A stretch of DNA of 64,000 nt from Platycnemis pennipes (GCA_933228895.1 OW121848.1:136108615-136172614); one strand, 5' to 3'. Shown: positions 32,501 to 39,965, counted from the stretch's first letter. A program made the numbers and translations. Notes: a model not told the origin generated them from the sequence alone.

Positions 32501-34732
32501 TATATTTTTATTGCTATTAGAATGTATAGGTGTAGGCTAGTTTTTTTGGGTGAAAAATTTTGTATGTCATATAATGGGTAAATACCAGAAGGCTTTAATC
32601 CCTTCTCAGAGCTTGCTTACCTTATTTCCCCATTCTTATACCTTGGTAATATGTACCCTTTATTCATGTTTTTAGTTTATTCTGGAGTTATGTTTATCAT
32701 CACATATCAACCAAGAGTCAACACTAAACCATTGTGATAAAGCTCAGCCTACTCAGCTGAAACTCACTTTGACTTATTAGTATTGTCCGTTAGTGTATTG
32801 TCAATTGGAATTGAACAGTTTCATACGCTGTTGATCTACCTTCCAGTTGTATTCAATGATGGTATATGTATTGTTTTTAAAGCTGTCTTTCCATCGTATG
32901 TAGTCACCACTTCCTCTCTACATACCTGTTTAGATACCTTGATCTTGTTCTTTCTCTAGGAGTTTGCATTTATACAGGTATTTTCTATTGTTGAACATTG
33001 GTATTTCTGTTCATCTTTCTTTGTCTCAAGTAAGAGTGGCCTCCGTTTTAAATGCAAAATGAAATTAATTGCCATCTTAGGATGAGTCTGTTGTCATATG
33101 TTAGTGATTATTAGGTACCTCTTTCTGTTGTTACTTTTATGATATAGGTATTGATTACCCTGACTAAAATTGCCTTCTCTACAGTTCATAACTTTTGCTT
33201 ATGCATTCAGTAGATAATGATTTTTCAGTTGAACCAGCTGAATAATTATTGTAGTGTATATATGAAAGCATTCAGTGCACCATCTAAATAAATTCAGTGG
33301 TCTGTGAAATTGCTGTGTGCATAAACATTGTGGGATGTGGTGCACCAAAAATATAATTGATTGTAATTCTTACCTTTAATTACACTTGCAACTCGATTGG
33401 TCTCAACCTTTACAGGTCCTTGTCAACAGTTATTTGCAACTTAAGGTTAAAAAAATCAAGTGACAAGTATAATTAAAGGTGTGGAATACGTTAAGTGTAT
33501 TTTTGGTGTGTTTAATGTATATTCATTGCAATATGGTATTGTACATATGAAGTGTGGTCTGAAAATTCTTACTTCTGACTTTGGTGAAATTTTAATGAAT
33601 GTTAAAATATTCTGATCATTATTGTGTGTAAAGAAGTCTGTTTTGATTCTGAGGTGATTTTAATCAAAAAGTATGGTTGTCAAAATTTATTGTGTATGAT
33701 CAATCTTGTTTTTATTTTCCAATGTTGCAGGTCTCTGCTGCTGAGCTGGCTGCAAGAGCATCCCCCACTGGTGGTCCCAGGCGCTCTGACCTCAGACTTG
33801 ACCTCAAATCAGCTGGTGGACCAGGGGGAAGGAGTGACGAGCGTGACCGAGAAGGCGGCCGGGGGAGAGGGGAAATGGGAGATGATGTTCACACTCCGCA
33901 CCACCGGAGCCACCACCACCACCACCAGCATCGAGGGGGATCTTCGTCTCGCCATTCTGAAGGCGCAGGTAGTGGCAGCGTCTGTGGTGGAGATGACCCA
34001 GAAGACCTAAGTGTGCCCAACTCTCGATATGGATCTGAAATGGCCCCTTCTCCCCCACCAGGAACTGCCCCATCACAGTATCGGGGCCTGCCTCATGGAG
34101 CCAATGGCCCTCGAGGTGCCAATGGCAAGACTAGATCAATCGATTCCATTGCGCAGAGTCTCGTGGGTGCGCAAGCGCAGGCAGCCGCAGCAGCAGCGGC
34201 GGCGGCTGCCGCCGCCTCGGGGGGTGGTGCTGCGTCGACTGGCAGCGCCATCCTTGACACCTACCTCCAGCTGATAGCAGAGAACTCGGGAGGTCTCGCG
34301 CTGGGTCGGGCAGCTGCCATTGCGGCGGCCAAGGCAGCGGGCCTGGCCATCCCGGGCGAGGAGGAGATGGAGGAGGGTGAGGATTATGGGGAGGAGGAAG
34401 ATGAGGAAGAGGAGGAGGAGGAAGAGGAGGAGGCATCGGACGAGGGGGAGGAGACATCGATGGCCGGCGGGGAGGGCGGGAAGGGCAGCAGGGAAGAGGA
34501 CAGTGGGAGGGGGGGAGAGAGGGAGGCTGTGGAGAGGGAGGGGGAGACGTCGGGCGGGGAGTACAGTGAAGAGGAGGAGGAGGACGAGGAGGAGGCGGTC
34601 GGGGGGCAGGAGGGCCAGGGCGGAGAGAGTGGAGGCAACGGGAGCGTGGAGGGGATGAAGATGGAGGATTCAACCAATGAGATTGTCGGGAGTGGGGAGG
34701 GTTCGGGTGGCATTGTTGAAGGAGTGGAGTGA
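2274..34732 (+). CDS. ab: Abrupt-type BTB/POZ C2H2 zinc-finger transcription factor, long isoform (5' end outside window)
   Basis: Six exons join without frame conflict: 2274-2537, 3582-3884, 6200-6455, 10569-10631, 19970-20316, 33731-34732. They total 2235 nt, giving 744 residues and a TGA stop. Order: C-terminal half of a BTB/POZ domain (residues 1-55), a Ser/Pro/His-rich linker, two C2H2 fingers (about 329-350 and 358-379), then a low-complexity tail with His, poly-Ala and Glu/Asp tracts. BTB proteins of this class dimerise through the BTB fold and bind DNA through the fingers in the nucleus. In Drosophila, Abrupt controls dendrite and muscle-attachment patterning. The Abrupt assignment comes from remembered similarity of the BTB segment ANPCQHPIVILRDV and of the stretch after finger 2 (HRGISTKDLPVLPMP). 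Another BTB-ZF of the ttk/bab/Broad group cannot be excluded. The first half of the BTB and the start codon lie upstream. Confidence 0.72.
2538..3581 (+). other. Intron
   Basis: 1044-nt intron with donor GTGAGT and acceptor TTTCAG. It contains a small inverted repeat around 3387-3417 (GTGACTTTTTTAC / GTAAAAAAGTCAC) and otherwise nothing recognisable. Confidence 0.8.
3582..3884 (+). CDS. ab: Exon: His/Pro-rich linker with basic PPPKRSRPDSP motif
   Basis: This exon of 101 codons is phase 0 at both ends. The acceptor is TTCTATTTCAG and the donor is GTAAGA. It encodes a disordered, histidine-rich linker (VSHHHNTRRHHDG) with a basic stretch PPPKRSRPDSP that could serve as a nuclear localisation signal (inference). 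No fold is recognised. The open frame runs upstream to 3516, but that part is intronic because a good polypyrimidine tract and AG precede codon ACT at 3582. Confidence 0.85.
3885..6199 (+). other. Intron
   Basis: 2315-nt intron with donor GTAAGA and acceptor GTGGACAG. It holds a dispersed-repeat fragment near 5310-5420. Short ORFs on both strands have no coding character. Confidence 0.8.
5310..5420 (+). repeat. Dispersed-repeat fragment, CTGAGGA ... GAAAT type
   Basis: CTGAGGA at 5338-5344 is followed by a hairpin-like GCCAACTGGATTGCTGGT and GAAA at 5364-5367, then TGTCGTCACC. The organisation parallels the 1895-2010 and 42750-42905 fragments, suggesting diverged members of one repeat class. 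Ends are not defined. Confidence 0.3.
6200..6455 (+). CDS. ab: Exon: acidic/Ser and Pro-rich linker
   Basis: The exon is 256 nt, begins in phase 0 after TGTGGACAG and ends in phase 1 before GTATTA. It encodes a Ser/Glu cluster (SSGEESSSEEESE), then PNLPPPPKREPVEYHDD and a Ser/Leu-rich end finishing LPRTPTFPGALLQ. The sequence KREPVEY resembles a SUMO site of the form psi-K-x-E only loosely. The region is probably disordered and regulatory. The phase-1 end fits the following 63-nt exon exactly. Confidence 0.83.
7721..7930. mobile_element. Foldback MITE-like element with about 75-bp inverted arms
   Basis: The left arm, 7721-7800, starts CACAATATTCATGGTAACGA. It is almost the exact reverse complement of the right arm, 7851-7930. 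They are separated by about 50 bp of A/T-run sequence. Only a few mismatches and indels occur along roughly 75 bp. The structure is typical of a non-autonomous foldback or MITE insertion and would form a long hairpin in the pre-mRNA. No target-site duplication was established. Confidence 0.75.
7926..8330 (-). repeat. Dispersed mobile-element fragment with hammerhead-like core
   Basis: On the - strand CTGATGA (8016-8010) is followed by a 5-bp hairpin GGCTC-TGT-GAGCC and GAAAC (7995-7991), then GCGTT and GTA. This is close to a minimal hammerhead ribozyme, except for one extra T between CTGATGA and the hairpin. Downstream on the + strand lies a purine-rich tract with an 11-G run (8145-8155) and two ACAAATCTTACATT-like repeats. 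Penelope-like elements are known to carry hammerhead motifs, so a PLE remnant is one reading. Confidence 0.4.
10569..10631 (+). CDS. ab: Micro-exon (63 nt) leading to both alternative finger exons
   Basis: The acceptor is TTGGTTTCAG and the donor is GTAAGTG (near consensus). Entering in phase 1 and leaving in phase 1, it encodes about 21 residues reading GLPGLLPGPSGLHNSTPDVNY. The phase-1 donor can join either the exon at 13285 (giving NYG-VEPRSV) or that at 19970 (giving NYV-SSRRSG), and both joins stay open. This makes it the branch point of the transcript. It is short but supported by both splice sites, frame continuity and the Pro/Gly/Leu composition shared with the end of the preceding exon. 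Confidence 0.8.
10632..13284 (+). other. Intron before the alternative finger exon
   Basis: 2653-nt intron, extending to 19969 when the 13285 exon is skipped. It is AT-rich. A long open stretch at 13117-13284 in another frame is not supported by splice sites and reads as intron. No repeat was identified. Confidence 0.75.
13285..13700 (+). CDS. ab: Alternative terminal exon with its own pair of C2H2 zinc fingers
   Basis: The acceptor is GTGCTTGCAG at 13284. The phase-1 entry matches the 10631 donor, and the exon ends at a TAG at 13698-13700. After a Pro/His/Ser-rich stretch it encodes two C2H2 fingers at 13491-13556 and 13587-13652, both C-x2-C-x12-H-x4-H (CPFCGRTYSSPSNLRQH..., CDVCGRRCKTRHYLVNH...). 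The tail after finger 2 is short and basic (GIRVRPRWPQMFQPM). Joined to the upstream exons it gives a 433-residue window product lacking the Ala/Glu-rich tail. The DNA-contact positions (-1, 2, 3, 6) read S,S,N,Q and T,H,Y,N, unlike the other pair. It could also be a terminal exon used only in some tissues. RNA evidence is needed to prove use. Confidence 0.8.
13701..14600 (+). other. Probable 3' UTR of the short isoform
   Basis: Sequence after the TAG at 13698-13700. It is C/T-rich at first, then AT-rich, with no further coding frame. It contains a variant ATTAAA near 14340 and a canonical AATAAA at 14554-14559. The end point is inferred. Confidence 0.5.
14554..14559 (+). terminator. Candidate poly(A) signal AATAAA of the short isoform
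   Basis: This is the first canonical AATAAA seen after the alternative stop codon, about 850 bp downstream, followed by a moderately GT-rich stretch. Another AATAAA lies at 14945-14950. Not proven without 3'-end reads. Confidence 0.4.
15731..16035 (-). mobile_element. Non-LTR retrotransposon fragment (RT C-terminal region), degenerate
   Basis: Starting near GGGTCAACAATCCTAGGATT, the - strand corresponds to the C-terminal tail of an insect endonuclease/reverse-transcriptase ORF: the part with ...NLIGHI..., an acidic and basic ...EGK.NGK.GK... and a MRYMEQV-like segment. It is frameshifted here. It shares its sequence with the copies at 17598, 18040 and 57165. The clade (RTE, jockey or other) is not determinable by eye. 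Confidence 0.65.
17067..17383. mobile_element. hAT-type MITE (317 bp)
   Basis: The left terminus CAGCATTTCTCAACC and right terminus GGTTGGGAACCATTG are inverted copies of the hAT-type CAGNGNTTCTCAACC end. Flanking 8-mers TTCTAGAG (17059-17066) and TTCTATAG (17384-17391) match at 7 of 8 positions, as expected of an 8-bp hAT target-site duplication. There is no transposase ORF inside. A related copy is at 20404-20731. Confidence 0.75.
17598..17745 (-). mobile_element. Non-LTR retrotransposon fragment, second copy
   Basis: It starts after a CATCATCATC run with GGTCAACAATCCTAGGAG and follows the 15731 and 57165 copies through CTATCGGCCAACCTCTTCAT and the CTGTTCTATG stretch before ending. It is strongly truncated. 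Confidence 0.6.
18040..18520 (-). mobile_element. Non-LTR retrotransposon fragment, longest copy of the family
   Basis: About 480 bp. The - strand encodes in broken frames the RT C-terminal tail, including a segment resembling WTNRVSNEEVLRRVGEKRS and then NLIGYITKHDGLMKT. This order is characteristic of insect endonuclease-RT elements. Premature stops and frameshifts show it is dead. Confidence 0.68.
19970..20316 (+). CDS. ab: Main zinc-finger exon (two C2H2 fingers)
   Basis: The acceptor is TTTTTATTATAG and entry is phase 1. The donor is GTTAGT after AAG, with exit in phase 0. A Gly/Ser-rich lead (GSGGGGSGGTG) precedes finger 1 at 20068-20133 (CPKCGKIYRSAHTLRTH) and finger 2 at 20155-20220 (CVLCGTVAKSRNSLHSH). 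Both are C-x2-C-x12-H-x4-H. Contact positions read S,H,T,T and S,N,S,S. The post-finger segment HRGISTKDLPVLPMP and FDPELASRLLAKAGVKV is the most family-diagnostic part of the gene. Reading through the donor meets TGA after two codons, so intron retention would give a short protein ending just after the fingers. Confidence 0.88.
20404..20731. mobile_element. hAT-type MITE, second copy (328 bp)
   Basis: The ends TAGTGGTTCCCAAC and GGTTGGGAACCACTG are inverted repeats matching the 17067-17383 element, and the internal sequence is related (AATAATGG.AGAAGTAACAG, CATTATCAA.GAGTAA). No clear 8-bp target duplication remains. It sits only 88 bp after the main finger exon. Confidence 0.7.
21320..21480 (+). 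repeat. Short dispersed repeat with repeated GTCAGGAAA motif
   Basis: The motif GTCAGGAAA or a near copy occurs four times within about 75 bp after AACAGGGTTGCTACGCATC. The opening resembles a widespread insect dispersed repeat. The nature and ends of the element are unknown. Confidence 0.35.
22473..22510. repeat. Perfect 38-bp palindrome
   Basis: The 19-bp arm AACAACTGTTTCGTGCATA is followed directly by its exact reverse complement, with no spacer. Such a spacer-less palindrome can extrude as a cruciform. It lies in a repeat-rich part of the intron and may be the junction of a rearranged element. Confidence 0.85.
22585..22885. mobile_element. Inverted-repeat element, about 90-bp arms
   Basis: The segment around 22587-22676 (ACACAAGGGTTTTCGAGTTC ... 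GGTCCGAAGAT) pairs with 22786-22882 (CTTCGGACATGAAGATGG ... CCCTCGTGTCATC) in inverted orientation with scattered mismatches. About 110 bp of AT-rich sequence separates them. It resembles a MITE or a foldback of part of a larger element. Confidence 0.6.
23055..23135 (+). pseudogene. hAT-like transposase C-terminal fragment
   Basis: Reading from CCT at about 23060, the + strand gives PTNTVDGESFFSHYKTVMND. This is the same segment as STNNVDNVSSFSHYKTIVND at 24323-24382. The pattern S..(V)(D)..(F)S.YK.I..(D)R matches the hAT dimerisation region. It is isolated and out of frame with anything upstream. Confidence 0.45.
23647..24468 (+). pseudogene. Broken hAT-like transposase or domesticated-type ORF
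   Basis: Three consecutive open segments in different frames appear to be one former coding sequence. The first is 23647-24033 (128 residues, with LLVGVSYPMEHVLYPKLKSM). The second is about 24022-24347 (LAALMKNYPNVEFF, CKDLTPEQFCHGYRIL). The third is 24323-24466, ending SHYKTIVNDRRAKLKDDN ... HKL and a stop. The last part resembles the hAT C-terminal dimerisation motif. Frame changes near 24020 and 24320 show decay. The family is tentative. Confidence 0.5.
25461..25704. repeat. Tandem duplication, 122-bp unit, two copies
   Basis: Copy 1 is 25461-25582 and copy 2 is 25583-25704. They start AGCTATTTAAGCGCAGTT and AGCTACTGAAGCGCAGTT and continue through CATCATAACAGCGTAGATG to GACTGGATTC.GAAAGTAAAA with only a few differences. 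The near identity indicates a recent duplication. Confidence 0.85.
26030..26320. mobile_element. Inverted-repeat element remnant
   Basis: 26031-26075 (TTATCTACTCCTGTTGTCCA ... GCAAAAAAAG) is the inverted counterpart of about 26266-26317 (CTTTTTTTGCTATAATTGAC ... GGAGTAGATAA), with an 11-bp indel. It lies within a CpG-richer, repeat-derived block at 25,190-26,830. Confidence 0.5.
26440..26652 (-). mobile_element. Possible pogo/Tigger-type DNA transposon end
   Basis: Read on the - strand from 26642, CAGTAAGTCCTCACCTTACG resembles the CAGT...CTTACG-type terminus of pogo/Tigger elements, followed by CAGATCCGAGTTACATGG. No transposase ORF is present. The assignment is by terminal motif only. Confidence 0.35.
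26680..26830. repeat. Cluster of GATTCGATC / GATTCAATC motifs
   Basis: GATTC and GAATC motifs recur many times within 150 bp, many of them in short palindromes such as GATTCGATCGAATC and CATGGATTC ... GAATCCATGG. It looks like a short satellite-like or foldback sequence. Confidence 0.6.
26958..27108. mobile_element. Foldback MITE-like element with hairpin centre
   Basis: The left arm (GATAAATAATAGAGC ... GTGAACTCCACA, AAGTTTTATTGGGAAGACCT) is the inverted match of the right arm ending ...AAACTTAATGTGGAGTTCACTA and CATTTATCC, with scattered mismatches over about 60 bp. The centre holds GACAC-GTA-GTGTC (27021-27033). The hairpin-then-AAAAC order on the - strand recalls the 7991-8016 core. Confidence 0.65.
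27955..28880. mobile_element. Nested repeat: outer inverted ends, inner diverged direct repeats
   Basis: The outer ends GTGTCGATTCTCGATGCC and GGTATCGAGAATCAATAAAT are inverted. Inside, two blocks at about 28120-28300 and 28590-28815 are diverged direct repeats sharing GACAAGGAGAG, CACGAAAT.AGATGAAAA.TTT, AGCAAAATAAAGAAAT and GGGT.GCCTACATT.GCC. They are separated by sequence with GGATCGGATCCGGATCG-type motifs. It is probably a mobile element with a duplicated interior. Confidence 0.5.
31230..31322 (-). mobile_element. tRNA-derived SINE copy (minus)
   Basis: The - strand carries an A-box-like TGGTAGCTCAATTGG (31313-31299) and a B-box-like GGGTTTGAGTCCC (31266-31254) at tRNA-like spacing, with no foldable full tRNA and a diverged 3' half. 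These are the internal Pol III promoter elements of a tRNA-derived SINE. A related + strand copy lies 215 bp downstream, making an inverted pair. Confidence 0.6.
31530..31620 (+). mobile_element. tRNA-derived SINE copy (plus)
   Basis: A box TGGTAGCTTAATTGG is at 31536-31550 and B box GGGTTTGAGTCCC at 31582-31594, followed by GGTCAAGGCAAATATTTTT. It matches the inverted copy at 31230-31322. The ORF overlapping it (31564-31779) is chance. Confidence 0.6.
33731..34732 (+). CDS. ab: Last coding exon: low-complexity Ala- and Glu-rich C-terminus
   Basis: The acceptor is TTCCAATGTTGCAG with phase-0 entry (VSAAELAARASPTGG), and the stop TGA is at 34730-34732. The 333 residues contain an Arg/Asp/Gly-rich part, a His run near 33900-33930, poly-alanine around 34181-34216, two hydrophobic/Ala segments (ILDTYLQLIAENSGG and ALGRAAAIAAAKAAG), then Glu/Asp/Gly-rich sequence from 34355 to the end. 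No catalytic domain is present. Poly-Ala and acidic tails are common in insect transcription factors and often act in repression or activation (general knowledge). Purine-rich coding here produces long mirror ORFs on the - strand (for example 34131-34754) that are not genes. Confidence 0.88.
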   Translation, partial: VSAAELAARASPTGGPRRSDLRLDLKSAGGPGGRSDERDREGGRGRGEMGDDVHTPHHRSHHHHHQHRGGSSSRHSEGAGSGSVCGGDDPEDLSVPNSRYGSEMAPSPPPGTAPSQYRGLPHGANGPRGANGKTRSIDSIAQSLVGAQAQAAAAAAAAAAAASGGGAASTGSAILDTYLQLIAENSGGLALGRAAAIAAAKAAGLAIPGEEEMEEGEDYGEEEDEEEEEEEEEEASDEGEETSMAGGEGGKGSREEDSGRGGEREAVEREGETSGGEYSEEEEEDEEEAVGGQEGQGGESGGNGSVEGMKMEDSTNEIVGSGEGSGGIVEGVE

Positions 34733-37700
34733 GCCATCGTCCGTCCATTGGCATGTGGACCGCTCATGTTGGGAAAGTCCCGCTGATTGGTGTCGGCCAT
34801 GATTCTTCAGCTTTGCTCATCGTGGTCCCTCGGTCTGCATGGTGGTGAGCTGTAATACCCCCCATAAAAATTGATGGTCACCTGGCCATCCATGTTTACT
34901 CTGTGACTAGATTTTGTAACGTAGGAAAAGTGGTTTCACTGTTGAATGTCCTCTGTATAGATGCAATGTCCTTGAGAGCATTATCGAAGAAGAAAAAAAT
35001 TTGCACATTTCTGAGGTGAGCCTCCTGCACAAGCTCTAATTGCTGATCTTAGAAATATGCCCACCCATGTTGTTGCACTTGTTGGTGGAATTGTAGCTGT
35101 CATATAATATTTCCAAGAAAGTTATCATCTCAAATGTTGTTGGGCAACAGTGGTCTCCCAATTAGTGTAGAACAAGCGAGACTTTTTGAGTTGGCAGGAA
35201 CTCACCTTTGAATCTCCTTGTTGCTGTGGAATTCTGGGCCAGGCAAAGGAGTGTGCCAGAAGTGCAGCAGAAGGCATTTGGCAGAGGAAATTTGAAGGCA
35301 ACAGTCCAAAGGATGCCCCATCTGTTTAAATCTTTGTATGTCTGAACTCAGCTCCTCCGTTGGGAGCGATCAAATAGCATTGGCTTGGTTCATCTGGTGT
35401 AAGTTTCAAACCTGAGTCTCGCCCTTTGAGAGAAATGCATGCATGGAAAAGAGAAAATGTGTGGGTGAATGTAAGGTTGATTTAATGAAAGTACCCTTGT
35501 TGAGTAGAGGGAGTAATGTTTTCATGACATGAAATGATGACAATGTTAATGATGGTTCCTAAAGCCAAAAGTTTAATGAGGCCCAGTGCACTCAACAAGC
35601 ATAACCGATTATGCATGCACTTTAACTGTCTGGCTTGCATTTTGTTCACTCAGTTTAAAAGTAGTTATAAAGTATTTGGAAGTATGTCAGGTATATATGC
35701 GAGCATTTGTATTGCTTGCCTTTGCTATGAAAGATGAAGAACTAAGTAGTCCTGATCTGTGTGATGGTCATGTTGGGTTCGTTGCTACGTTCACTCAGTG
35801 GATTTCATTGCTCTTTGTCCAGCATGTTGTCTCTACTCCCCCAGTGCCTCCAAGGTCTCGCTTACATGGCACTTCATATGAGTTTGGCACAGGTTTGAGG
35901 CTCAAAAGCCCTTGTCTAAACAGTGAAGTTAGAGATTTTTAATCTATGAATTGGGGATTTTTCTCGCAGTTATTGTAGAAAGGGTGAGAAGTGTGTCACT
36001 CATTTTTTCATGCTGCTGAGTATTGTTGAAGAGCTAGAACATGCAATGCTAGCTTGTTTTAGATGCAGGGAAATTTTTGTGCAAGCCCCTATAAACATTT
36101 GATCGTTCCAAATATTATTCTCCTTGGCACCCTCTCCCAGGTTGTTAAGTAGACAAAAAGACCGCCAGCTGAGCATATGACATAGGATTTTTATCCAGGT
36201 GATGGGGTTTCTGCTTAGCTGTCTGTGAAAGTCTTTGCATGAATGGTTTATGAACCTTAATAAGGGTTCCAACATTGCCAGAGCTCCCCTCCGTCTACAT
36301 TCTCTTAGATGGTCGATGTAATCGACATCTAAAAATGTCCTTTTTTAATATTCCTTAAAACACTTGCCTACCTCTTCGTGATCTCCTTGGAGGAATCGGC
36401 TTTGCCTGATCATTAGCCGGTACCACTTGACAGAGTGAAGGAAACACTCTAGGGTCTCAAAGATTTCGTCCTATTTTTGTGCATGGCTGCCCATTGAATC
36501 ACTCTTTAAAAGTGTTGTTGCAAACAACGATTTTTTAAACCGGGTAAACAATCTGTACAAATATATGTATACCACTCCGTAATTCATGTGAAAGTTTTTA
36601 GTCCACTTCCATAGACACTTCTTTTTTATTATTATTACAGCATAATATAGTATACATAACAGATGATATATCTATATACACGTTTACAAGGAAAAATCAT
36701 ATTACTAAATAATATATACCTCAGACAGTTTTTTCAATGCGAAAATAAGATAAGACATATTCAGACCTCATTTCTATTGGCCACAGTGCCACCTGTTCAA
36801 TCCACCTCATAATTAGAACCTGCATAACAACAAAGAGATAAGTACAAAGTTCTCGCTGGTTCTTTTCTGCCTTGAAACAAACAGGAAAAATATTTTGCTC
36901 TTTTTCCCAGCAGATTTTTGCAGCATAACCCAATTACTCAGAACAGGGATGTCAGGGATTAGGAATAGTTATCAAGATTTTTTGTATGCTAACTTTCTGT
37001 CCGTTTTCCTAGTAAGAAGTAAACTAATCAATCCAGTCCAGTCAGTGTGTACTTGTTACAGAGTAGTAGTATTAAGGTAAAGAATTATTTTTTTTTACCG
37101 TTGAAATTGACCCTTGTGCCAAAGGCAAAAGGAACTAGAACGACATATCTAATATGTATGTATGAACTCACATTTGATTTATATATTCATTTTTTTATCG
37201 ATGTTTTTTAATTCTGGGTCCCGTTGCGTTTTTCCATGGCAAAAACGGGTATACAAGTAAATGTCATTACATTTCATAGTCTTCAGGTTTAAAGAGAAAC
37301 GCATTCAGGATAAAGTTATACCTCAGTATTTTGCATAGGCCACACTGGCCTAGCAGAATTGCAGATCAATACCTCGGTAGCAAGAACGTACTCTTGTTGA
37401 TTCCGTTCTCGCGCCCCCAAAGTAGTATTTTTATGCAGGAGGAGGAGGGGTGCCTTGGGCATTTTTATCCCAAACCCCCCTCGCACTCTCCACCTCATGG
37501 TCCACTTTGTTGCAACATTTTTTCTGGCACAGTTTGGTACTTGCTTGCTGTTTTGGCACCTTATTGCCGGGCAAAATATTATTTTGCAGTTGAAACTATT
37601 GACTAAATGGCCAAGCAGGTACGAAACACTCAATCTTCCAACTGCTAATTACAGTATGAAGTGGTTTCTTCCATGTACTGATGACAGTATAACTTCCATG

Positions 37701-39965
37701 GTTTTGTATTCACAGACTATTTATTTTATGTGAGCATTTTTTTGTTTGGTGTAGTCATGTTATTTTAATGTGATCTCTGTGTGCGGCAGAGGAAGACATG
37801 TCATTATTCTACATAGGTTGATTCAGTCCTCAGTCCTCTTAACAGCATAGGATCATACAAGACTGGTGCATAATAGTGAGGATTGGATTATAGTTTCCAG
37901 AATAAATGTATAAAATATTTACTCAGGGTCAAAGAGATTGATTTTTTTAGGACTTGCCCTTATAGGATAAGGTAGCTGTTTTTCCGCTTTTGGATATTTT
38001 GTGCAGCCCTTATCAAAAAGGTGCCACTCCATTTTAGTCATGTCTTCCTCTGCCAGGACCATGGAGATGTGCAGTTAATTTTCCAAATCAATACAGGTAA
38101 ACCTGTTCTCTCCCCTTCCATTGACCCAGGCCTTCCTTTGGTACCCGTTCCCTCCATTGAGATAGTACTTATTTTTATACCTCGCATTTGTCTGCGTGAC
38201 ATTAAAAGAAATAGGATCACTCAGGATGTTTTCTTCTCATTTTTATGTTTACTGAGCACCCGGCCAACACTCCTGTCACAAACCTTACCCAAGCCCTTAT
38301 TGATCCCCGACCCAATTTTATCCCAAGGCTGTCCTTTGTCCTGTATACGTGCCACTCCGACCCGTCACAAATCTGCCATATTTTGGCTTCATTTTAGTTG
38401 GAGACATCACTAATTTTATTTAAGAATGAGTTGGCATTGCTGTCAGCTGTCAGGTGAGCTATTTATTTCCTAAGGGCCAGTAGTCCTCTCGTAATGGCTG
38501 CTGCCTTGGGTTCATGCCTCTAGTCGGTTTTCACATGCATCCATGAACTTCACTCAATTCCATAACTACCTGATAGCCATTTTGTGCCTAGTCCCATTTT
38601 TTACTTCAACGATGGTGAAAACTTTTTCTTGCCATTGCATTTCAGAACAGGGATGTATACACTGATCACCTCCTCAAGCCATATTTTTATGTAATAGTGT
38701 GCTGACCAATTCAACTCATCTGAAATCATTTTAGTGGCTTTTGAAAATGTAATGTGGTGTTTCTCATCATAATTTTTTTTACATGCATGGGGAGCCCACA
38801 TCACGGTGAAATGTTATTTTTTTCATTCTCCTTTTATTAGCTCTTTGTTTGCTAGCTTAATGGGAAAAAAATGTGATTTGAATGTTGGATTCCACTGTGA
38901 TGCCTTGAGCTTAAAATGCTCTGCCTTAATTTTTGGGGCATCTTTTAATGGCAGAAAACAGTATACTTCGGGGTGGCACAAAAAAAATTCCCCCATTTCA
39001 TGCCGGTGTGTCCTTCCCTTGGTTTGCTGGAGCTTAGAAGAAAACTGTAATTTGTATATAGCTTCCTTTTTGTCATAAAAATGGCAAAAAAAAGTTTAAA
39101 AAATAAGAGTTGTGTGGATAGTTAAAGCAGGTTTTTAAAAAAGCTGGCTTGCTTGAACTAATTGTAGCAACAGTGTTAGTATTGTTGGAGTTTTTTTTAT
39201 AAATATATATATATTATATATTATGAGTTGTGGGCTTAAGAGTGGGGACCCTCGCCTCTCTTGAGTCGGCCCAACCAAACGGGTGGTAGGGAGGCGGGAA
39301 TGTCGTGCTGTGTCAAGAATGCATGCGCGAGAGGAAGTTGAGCACCTGGTGAATGAGTGTGTGCATGAAAATAGATAAGGTTATTAACTTGGAATATTAA
39401 GAAAAGATTGATTATATGAGAAAGGAAGAAATCGATAATAACTATTATGGTATATCATTATATTACGTTGGAAATGCCGTCACTTTGAAGGAAGGAAAAA
39501 ATTTTCTTTTTGATTTTTATGGCTTTTTTTAAATATAAATTGGGTGTTGGGGTGAGAAATGTGTCATCCAGAGAAAACCTTGCTGTCCAGTCTAGTAATT
39601 CTCACTACCTCGGCTGTCTGTCCCTAACCTTTTTGCCTGTTATTATTCTCACTCCCCTCTCCCGCTGAAAGCCCCTTGTTTCAAATTGTCAACTCACTTG
39701 AAGCTCAGGAATCCACTCGCGAGCATTATGCTATGATTGGACTTGTTTGTGTCCAAATTTATCACCCTTGTCTAGTTAACTGCTTGTAGGCAGTAGGTAA
39801 AGATGAATTAAGCAGAAAGAGAATTTCCATGTAAGGATTGTCAGAGTTTTAAATGAAAGAAAACTTTTCTACCTCAATGTCACCATTGTGTGAATAATAT
39901 TATTATAATTATTATTATAATTGCATGTATTATAAATAAACTGTCACATTTTTTTGATATTCTAG
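34733..39965 (+). other. 3' UTR of the long isoform (proximal form)
   Basis: Non-coding sequence after the TGA at 34732. AATAAA occurs at 37901-37906 and 39935-39940. The latter is followed by a T-run and a GT-rich stretch, so it is the better proximal site. A TGTATATA Pumilio-type element occurs at about 39054. Short ORFs here (for example 37316-37633, 38021-38413) show no conserved features and are taken as chance. Confidence 0.5.
39935..39940 (+). terminator. Candidate poly(A) signal AATAAA
   Basis: AATAAA lies within TATAAATAAACTGTCACA, followed by TTTTTTTGATATT and GTGAAGTTTTATTATT. It is the most convincing proximal 3'-end signal after the long-isoform stop, giving a 3' UTR of about 5.2 kb. 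Confidence 0.45.

Larger units (their letters stand above)
20317..33730 (+). other. Large intron (13.4 kb) packed with repeats
   Basis: The donor is GTTAGT after AAG and the acceptor is AATGTTGCAG, both phase 0. It contains at least eight repeat units listed separately (20404-31620). The stretch 32,000-33,700 shows nothing beyond AT-rich sequence. No exon with good splice sites was found inside. Confidence 0.75.

Noticed and set aside
34320..34658. 112-codon Arg-rich + strand ORF
   Set aside because: It is a frame-shifted reading of the GAG/GGA repeats in the last exon. Arg-rich readings of such repeats are expected.
34131..34754. 207-codon - strand ORF, Pro/Ser-rich
   Set aside because: It mirrors the purine-rich Glu/Gly coding sequence of the last exon on the + strand. 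Its composition is explained entirely by that exon.
38021..38413. 130-codon + strand ORF in the 3' UTR
   Set aside because: No recognisable domain, Pro/Leu/Ser-biased by C/T-rich sequence, and it lies downstream of the gene's stop without splice signals.
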